The translations under genes were made by a program, and so were the position numbers. From Acanthochromis polyacanthus (taxonomy: Eukaryota; Chordata; Actinopteri; Pomacentridae), in NCBI RefSeq assembly GCF_021347895.1, contig NC_067120.1, positions 25,157,361-25,221,360 on the forward strand: a DNA stretch of 64,000 nt, read 5' to 3'. Under the pieces are notes generated by a model that saw only the letters and a list, made by a program, of their open reading frames with translations, was not told where the DNA came from and searched no databases. The stretch's first letter is position 1. Each line of letters begins with the position of its first letter. Positions 57,773-64,000 of this stretch are shown here, piece by piece.

Positions 57773-60700
57773 ATGGAGGGGGAAGCCCAACCCATGATTT
57801 TGCGTGTTGTTGAGCCAGACAATGTGCGGAAATTCAAACTCACATCTCGCCCTTCTTCGGTGCAAGTGCTCATTCGTAGATTGAAAGAGGGACTGAATAT
57901 TGATACAGACTTCACTCTGATGTACGAAGATCCTGACTTTGACAGCAAGCTCACAACTCTTGTTGATATTAATGAGCTGCCACAAAAAGCTGTGGTTCAC
58001 ATCAAGCTCACAGATGATTCAAGTGTAGCGTCTACTGAAATTCTGTCGGATGTATCCTCCCCCGAACGTCTGTGTAGATGGCCAACGGGTCAGTTTCCTG
58101 TTCCATTGTTTGGTTTGGATGTGGAGCTGATTTTAAGAGATGGTCAGAAGGAATTTGAAAGAAATGGATCTAGACTACACCTTACCCGAAGCCAAAGGGG
58201 GGATATTCTGGAAAAAATGGCAACAACAATTTACGGATTTAAGGCTTACCCATGCAAAAAAGAGATAGTGAAGGCAGCTGCAGCACTCGTGGAGAAGCAC
58301 CCATGTTTACAGGAAAAAGGATCAGGAACAGGATATGATGGCTGGACAAATAGCTTAACATGTAAAATGGCAAATGTGCGAACGAAAATGAGAAATGCTG
58401 GATGTCAAGAAGTAATGGTAAATTCTGGCAAGAGAAGTCGAAGCCAACCTGATGCCCAGTGTTCTCATTCTAATATCAAAAGGCCAAAGCGAGCAGAAAT
58501 AAACTTTCTGCCTAACTTTCCACAAGGAGAGGATGCATCTAGCCTTGAAGATAAAAGAGAACTCGTAGTAGAGGAAATGAGAAAAGTAGACAAGAACCTG
58601 ACCACAGTTGGCAAACTAATGCAAACCACCTTTGCCCTCCGAAGACACAACATCATCGTTTCTGAAGCACCTGTGAAAAACTTGCTGGAGCTTTGGCCTG
58701 CACTTCAGTTGCCATCAGAGGTAATCAAAAGCTAATAATCTTATTTTGTTTGTGATGGAATTATGATACTTACGTTTTCTGTTTTTGTTACAGGTGTTTG
58801 CTGAGTTTCAGCGGATAACCAACAAAAATCTGCAGAACTCCCTCTATGCTGAGCTCGACAAGCACACCCCCCGTCTGATGACACTGTTCAGACAAAAGGC
58901 CTCCAAAACCAGCAAAACCGCTGATGTCTTGGCAGCCATTTTCAAAGTCCATGATGAACAGGTCAGTATTAGTAAGCTTTGTAAAGTTATGTCTTGTAAC
59001 TTTATATATGTGAATGGTTTTCAACAGAAAATAGGACTGGAGATGCTATTTTTTAGCTTGACATATTTCAGCTGCTATTCTGCTAGCCTTCAGAAGTGTC
59101 ACCAGTGTGCGGTGACGACATTTATCAGCTGCTGTAAAGGTAAAGTATAACATCTCTGATCCTATACTGTTGAAAAGAAAAATCATGTATGTTTTACAGT
59201 GGTATGTATGTATGTACATTAACTTTCTCATATACTTTCTTCACCTATAGTGGTCTTTTTTTCTTTTCCTTTTTCTGTTTTTCTCCTTCTCCTCACTTTT
59301 TTCACTCTTCTTGCACTCTCTTTTCCTTTTGTTGACTTTGCCACTTTTTTTCCCCACAGATCCAACATGATATATACAGCAGACGTACAACTGTGCTGCA
59401 TGCCCTACCGGCATACCTGCGTGAAGAAACATCAGGATTTTACACCACCTGTGATGTAAGTACTATTCTGAACCACCTAACCCCCACCCTCCCAATACTC
59501 TAGAATCAAATTGTTGCTGTTTTTGTCCTTTCTTATCATTTGAGATTTTTTTTTGGGCCATTCCGTGTCAAGTGGTACAGGGCGTGCACTCACCATCTTG
59601 GATTTTGAAAAAGAATTTATACGCAAGTTGACACTTGGCCCAAATAGACCTGTGCAAAATTTCAGCTTTGTAGCTGTCATAGTTCCCAAGAAACAGCCCC
59701 CTCTAAGGTCGATCTCTAACACCAAAAACAAGGCCGGTCCCTTTTTAACAGGGGCCTTAACTCAATTGTTTTATGCTTTGTGGAGCTGAAAATCACTGAC
59801 AAGGCTTCTTTTATACCAAGCATTTCAGTAATCAAGCCATATTTAACCCAGATGAACATACGTAATTTTCCACATTTTTAATGTTTAATCCAGATCATCA
59901 GTTATTTAACCATTGTGCCAGTTGTTGATCCTCTTTCTTTTGATTTCATTGGAAAGAGCACTTTCAAGAGTCTTAGTGACCAAAATATCTTTTTGGAGAC
60001 TAATTTTCTTCTTGGTCAAATGCCATCTTGAATGTGATCGTCTTACGGTTTTTCAGGATCATTTATATCAAGTGGCCCCCCTCAGAAAGTAGGATTTTGG
60101 TGTAAGTTGGTTCACAAGTTGGTAGTAAGCCCATGAAAACATGTGGTAAATTTCACCTCTGTAGCAGTTATTATTTCCAAGATATGATACCCCAGTTTTT
60201 TATCCTCAGTGCAGCGACTGGGATTGTCTGCTTCACAGAGGTGTTTTCAGGTAGCCTGGAAACCACACCCACTTTCTGCAGACAATCCCAGTCGCTGCAT
60301 AGAGGATCAAAAACTGGGGTATTATATCTTGGAAATAATAACTGCTACAGAGGTGAAATTTACCACGTTTTCATGGGCTTAGTACCAACTTGTGAACCAA
60401 CTTGCACCAAAATCCTACTTTCTGAGGGGGGGCCACTTGATATAAATGATCCTGAAAAACCGTAAGACGATCACATTCAAGATGGCATTTGACCAAGAAG
60501 AAAATTAGTCTCCAAAAAGATATTTTGGTCACTAAGACTCTTGAAAGTGCTCTTTCCAATGAAATCAAAAGAAAGAGGATCAACAACTGGCACAATGGTT
60601 AAATAACTGATTATCTGGATTAAACATTAAAAATGTGGAAAATTATGTATGTTCATCTGGTTTAAATATGGCTTGATTACTGAAATGCTTGGTAAAAAAG

Positions 60701-61681
60701 AAGCCTTGTCAGTGATTTTCAGCTCCACAAAGCATAAAACAATTGAGTTAAGCCCCTGATAAAAAGGGACCGGCCTTGTTTTTGGTGTTAGAGATCGACC
60801 TTAGAGGGGGCTGTTTCTTGGGAGCTATGACAGCTACAGAGATGAAATTTTGCACAGGTCTATTTGGGCCAAGTGTCAACTTGTGTATACATTTTTTATC
60901 AAAATCCGACATGGTGAGTGCACGCTCTGTACCACTTGACACGGAATGACCCTTTTATTTGTACAATGTTGAGACTTCTTGGGATTTATTTTGCATTTTG
61001 GTCGCATTTTTGAACTTTTTTGTTCACATTTACATTACATTTTTCTGATATTTGTAAAAAAAAAAAAAGTTTTTGTCAAATATTTGTAGCACTTTTGTGA
61101 CTTTTACATTGTTTTTTTCTTTCATTTATTTATTTTTTGCCTGATTTGGTAATTTTGCTGCTTTTTGTTGTGGTGATGTTCTTATTTTCAACTCCCTTTT
61201 GATGCTATTTAGGCACTTTTTTCAAGGTTTTTAGATTTGGGTAATGTGAGGGTCATGAGGTTAAAAGCACACAATTTACTTTAAGCTGAAATTGAAAAAG
61301 GGCCATGCATTTTTCAGTCCAGTTGAAGTTACTTACATGCGTTTCCTAAAATGTACACTTTGATTGTCACAGGAGGATGCGGAGGTGCCCGATCTGTCTA
61401 CTACGCCTGTGGCTCTTCTGTCTAAAGTCAGTGCCGGAGAAGATCGGCCAGTTAACTACGGAAACAAGGTCTCCGTAGTCTTGGAGGGTGAAGAGATTGT
61501 GACATTGGGAAACTTTGCCGAAGCCTTCTTGGTAATGTTTGGACTCATGTACGCTTTTCACCTTAGCTACCCCAAAGATCTGAAACTTACCTTCGAGTTT
61601 GTGCAGAAGATACTTCTGGGGCTTGAGGATGGAAAGCTTTCCCCCAGACTGCAGACTTTAAAAAATGAGTTAACTGAGTAA
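57773..61681 (+). CDS. Second EnSpm gene, four exons, PB1-like N-terminus
   Basis: Exons are 57773-58720 (ATG, MEGEAQPMILRVVEPDNVRK), 58794-58961, 59360-59455 and 61373-61681 (ending LKNELTE-stop). All introns have GT and AG and all junctions are phase 0, giving 506 codons without a stop. Residues 5-85 look like a PB1/ubiquitin-fold domain (ILRVVEPDNVRKFKL, LIRRLKEGLNIDTDFTLMYE). A conserved block PKRAEINFLPNFPQGEDASS follows, with EEMRKVDKNLTTVGKLMQTT downstream. The end holds VVLEGEEIVTLGNFAEAF and LEDGKLSPRLQTLKNEL. Such proteins occur next to transposase in fish elements and are annotated as uncharacterised. Function is not known; a role as an accessory protein for transposition is an inference. 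Confidence 0.75.
59555..60952. mobile_element. 1.4 kb foldback element in the third intron of the second EnSpm gene
   Basis: The arms start GGGCCATTCCGTGTCAAGTG and its inverse with one change, and pair almost perfectly over about 680 bases (for example ATTTCAGCTTTGTAGCTGTC). A short loop around CTTCACAGAGGTGTTTTCAG lies near 60240-60270. T runs flank both sides, so a TTTT duplication is possible but not certain. Non-coding; the antisense frames are arms. Confidence 0.9.
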
Positions 61682-61734
61682 ATCAAAGCCAACAATGCAA
61701 TGGCATAATGCCAGATCACTGATTGTTCAAACAT

Positions 61735-62155
61735 TTTTCTTCTAGATTTTACTGAAATGTTCACACATTAGGGAGAATAAACATAAACGTTTTAAGAAAA
61801 AGAAAACTGTTAGAGAATTTGAACTGTTATGGAAAACGAAGAAATGTTTGAGAACAAGAACTGTTAGAAAATACAAGAAGTTAAGGTTAAACTTTTGTAC
61901 TTTTGAAGCATTTTTCAGCTGTTGGTGTTAACCAAAATAGAATGTTTTTCTTCTAGATTTTACTGAAATGTTCACACGTTAGGGAGAATAAACAAACTTT
62001 TTAAGAAAAAGAAAACGGTTAGAGAATTTGAACTGTTATGGAAAACGAAGAAATGTTTGAGAACAAGAACTGTTAGAAAATACAAGAAGTTAAAGTTAAA
62101 CTTTTGTACTTTTGAAGCATTTTTCAGCTGTTGGTGTTAACCAAAATAAAATGTT
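61735..62155. repeat. Tandem duplication of about 210 bp after the second gene
   Basis: Unit 1 (about 61735-61944) and unit 2 (about 61945-62153) share TTTTCTTCTAGATTTTACTG through TTGGTGTTAACCAAAATARA with only a few differences and a 2-bp gap. Confidence 0.92.
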
Positions 62156-62261
62156 TAAAGTTGAAACTTTTTTTTCCACTCCTTTAGGGTGAATTACTAT
62201 CTTCAGGTGGGCACTTAAAGTGCATAGTAAAACATTTGAAGAAATGTTAGTAATTATAATT

Positions 62262-62748
62262 TAGCAGAAATTAAAAAAGTTGATGTAAATGGCTGCCTAA
62301 CTTTTTTTAATTTTCAGTATTTTAATTGTTTTGATTGAGGTACATTAATTATTTTAACTATGTAGTGCATTGTTTTTTTAATTTACTTGAGTGTGAGTTA
62401 ATTAAAAAATATAATTCCAGGAAGATAGAAAAAAATAATTGTTAAAGTTCTATGTTTTTAATTATTTTGTAATCAAAATCTTTAATTGTTAAAGTTCTAA
62501 AATTTTAGTTATTTTGTAATTAAAGATTTTGATTACAAAATAATTAAAAACATAGAACTTTAACAATTATTTTTTTTAATCTTTCTGGAATTACATATTT
62601 TAATTACCTAACACTCACGTAAATTAAAAAAACAATGTACTATGTAGTTAAAATTATAAATTTACAGCAATCAAAAAATTAAAAACACTGAAACTTAAAA
62701 AAGGTTAGGCAGCCGTTTACATCAACTTTTTTAATTTCTGCTAAATTA
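62262..62748. repeat. Foldback right end of the EnSpm element
   Basis: The 240-base arms AATTTAGCAGAAATTAAAAA / its inverse meet near 62500. The outer arm continues into the terminal CGGGTTTACAGTG, while the inner arm lacks the terminal 16 bases. It looks like a MITE-like derivative or an end duplication at the right terminus. Confidence 0.85.
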
Positions 62749-62856
62749 TTCGGGTTTACAGTGTATGTGGTCAGCTAAATCAAAAGCAAACTAAAGACTG
62801 TAACAGTGCTTAGCTTTTAAAATGTGCTATGTTTACTGTTGTTTTCATTTTCACAG

Positions 62857-63025
62857 CCTCTGACCCTGATGTGAGGAGGAGGAGACTAGCCAGTGTGACT
62901 CCATTCACATTAGCAGAAAAAGGAAAACTGACAAAAGAAAAGCAAGCTGAGTGCCACAGGGCAGTCACACAGTTTGTTGTTAAAGGTTTGCTGCCTTTTT
63001 CAACAGTGGAGGCTCCATGGTGGAG
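62857..63025 (+). pseudogene. hAT transposase exon 2
   Basis: The exon starts after a TTTCACAG acceptor and ends at a GTGAGT donor. It reads ASDPDVRRRRLASVTPFTL and QFVVKGLLPFSTVEAPWWR, typical of the region between BED finger and catalytic core in hAT transposases. The phase is compatible with exon 1 at 50058. Confidence 0.7.
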
Positions 63026-63145
63026 GTGAGTAAGCTGTACAGAAGTGTTGATCAATTAATCCTTTATCTCTCAAGGGAGAAGATTTTTGAGCAGTAAGCA
63101 CATAACTATGTTATTGTTGATGTTTTGTGTTTTAATGTCAATTAG

Positions 63146-64000
63146 GGAGATAAGAGCCCTTAATCCCAGATATCAGCCTCCCAACAGAGACACACTGTCA
63201 AATACACTCATACCTGCATGGTATGCAGTAGAGAAGGGAAAGGTCAAGAGAGATTGCAAGACGTCAGGGATGTTGCTGTGACTGCGGATGGGTGGACCAG
63301 TGTGGCACAGGACCACTACTTGACTGTGTCAGTCCATTACGTGAGAGAGGGTACCATGAAGGAGAAGATCCTGCATACCAGGGGAGTATACACATCACAG
63401 ACAGGGCATGTAATAGCTGAGGACATAGGGGATATTCTTGATGAATTCAATGCAAAGGAAAAAGTTGTAGCCCTCACTGTAGACAATGCAGCTAATATGG
63501 ATGTAGCAGTTAAAAAGATGAGCATAAGGAAAGTTAGCTGCTTTGCTCATACTCTTAACATTGCCACTCAAAAGCTGTACACTATACCTTCCATCTCAAA
63601 GTGGGCAGGAAGAATCCGGGTTATGGTGGTGTGGTTAAAGCGGTGCAGCTTGGCTAAACCTGTCCTTAAAGAGAAGCAGCGTCTTCTCAGTAAGAAGTCA
63701 GAATAGACTAAACTTAGTGCAAAATTCCATATCTAAATTAATTATTGAACTGTTACTACGAATAGACAACCACATATACACCGTCTTTTCATAGGTCTTC
63801 CGGAACATGCTGTTAATCTGGATGTAAGGAACCGGTGGAACAGCCTGTTCTTGATGGTGGAGCGATTTCTGGAGCAGTTTCCTGCCATCCAGGCAGCCTC
63901 TAAGGACCCTCGGTTAAAAAAAAATCAGTGGAGAAGGACAGGTATTGTAGATAAGGCAGACATTGATCTAACCTTATTACTTCATCAGCGTGAACTAGTG
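63146..64000 (+). pseudogene. hAT transposase exons 3 and 4 (frameshifted, to window end)
   Basis: Exon 3 starts near 63147 after TCAATTAG with ALNPRYQPPNRDTLSNTLI. It shifts by one base near 63245 and continues DVAVTADGWTSVAQDHYLTV, VALTVDNAANMDVAVKK and SCFAHTLNIATQKL, the RNase H-like hAT core with the first catalytic region, to a GTAAG donor at 63690. Exon 4 starts at 63795 (LPEHAVNLDVRNRWNSLFLM) and runs to 64000. The frameshift makes the copy non-functional unless it is a sequence error. Confidence 0.75.

Larger units (their letters stand above)
50203..62762 (+). mobile_element. CMC/EnSpm (CACTA-like) transposon, 12.56 kb, two genes
   Basis: The left end reads CACTGTAAACCCGAATGCTC and the right end is the inverse of CACTGTAAACCCGAATAATT, so 16 terminal bases are inverted exactly. 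TA lies on both sides. Sub-terminal regions are extremely AT-rich. Between the ends lie an uninterrupted 883-codon transposase and a second four-exon gene of 506 codons, both on the plus strand. The CACTG start fits CMC/EnSpm, and the transposase motifs agree. The element sits in the first intron of a hAT transposase. It is probably recent and could be autonomous, although internal palindromes and duplications complicate it. Confidence 0.82.
49466..64000 (+). mobile_element. hAT transposon with BED-finger transposase, right end outside the window
   Basis: The left end is placed at TAGGGCTGAGTACCGAACTT near 49470, which resembles the TAGGG termini of vertebrate hAT elements. Transposase exon 1 follows at 49743. 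The remaining exons resume only after the EnSpm element, at 62857, and run beyond 64000. The right terminus and target duplication are not visible, so the left boundary is tentative. Confidence 0.6.

Noticed and set aside
63087..63281. Short independent gene beginning MSSKHITMLLLMF
   Set aside because: The frame includes intron sequence and then hAT exon 3; the conserved part is transposase.

Overview
The window is vertebrate nuclear DNA, most likely from a teleost fish. The base composition is AT-rich, genes have spliced exons with GT-AG introns, and the mobile elements are fish-type: Tc1-like elements, RTE LINEs, tRNA-derived SINEs, chromovirus-type Ty3/gypsy elements, a Kolobok element and CMC/EnSpm elements. 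No bacterial genes, rRNA genes or CRISPR arrays are present. Most of the sequence is transposable elements, many nested inside one another, with only a few exons that look like host genes.

Host-like pieces. A ferritin-like gene on the plus strand has exon 1 at about 27512-27674 and exon 2 at 35928-36074. Exon 2 is 147 bp and aligns without gaps to vertebrate ferritin exon 2, but all four main ferroxidase residues are replaced and exon 1 carries an apparent frameshift. A first coding exon of a DOCK11-like exchange factor lies at 47767-47902. A small THAP-like gene with its own polyadenylation signal lies at 36631-37483. A terminal exon of an unrecognised minus-strand gene ends near 21730.

Layout. 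1-2912: minus-strand Ty3/gypsy element with LTR. 3.8-12.4 kb: Tc1 fragments, one near-complete Tc1 element (5810-7181), several copies of a Helitron-like repeat and microsatellites. 12419-14336: Tc1 element with a lost catalytic Glu and an inserted retroposon. 14937-17636: 2.7 kb foldback element with arms of about 600 bp. 17856-20786: mariner-type MITE abutted by an RTE LINE. 23615-26297: three-level nest (LTR, LTR, piggyBac derivative). 27.86-32.87 kb: five-level nest (Tc1, hAT MITE, hAT, CACTG-TIR element, SINE) inside the ferritin-like intron. 34475-35432: hAT MITE with a perfect 8-bp target duplication. 37.9-46.86 kb: plus-strand Ty3/gypsy element broken by a 0.64 kb MITE and by a Kolobok-type element, which itself holds a foldback MITE and a Helitron-like insert. 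49.47 kb to the window end: hAT element with a BED-finger transposase. Its first intron holds a 12.56 kb CMC/EnSpm transposon (50203-62762).

The EnSpm element is the most complete mobile system here. It has matching CACTGTAAACCCGAAT termini, an uninterrupted 883-codon zinc-finger transposase, and a second four-exon gene whose 506 codons join in phase at every intron. It also carries a duplicated transposase 3' end, internal palindromes and a foldback right end. All identifications come from reading the sequence and recalling family features; no database search was run.
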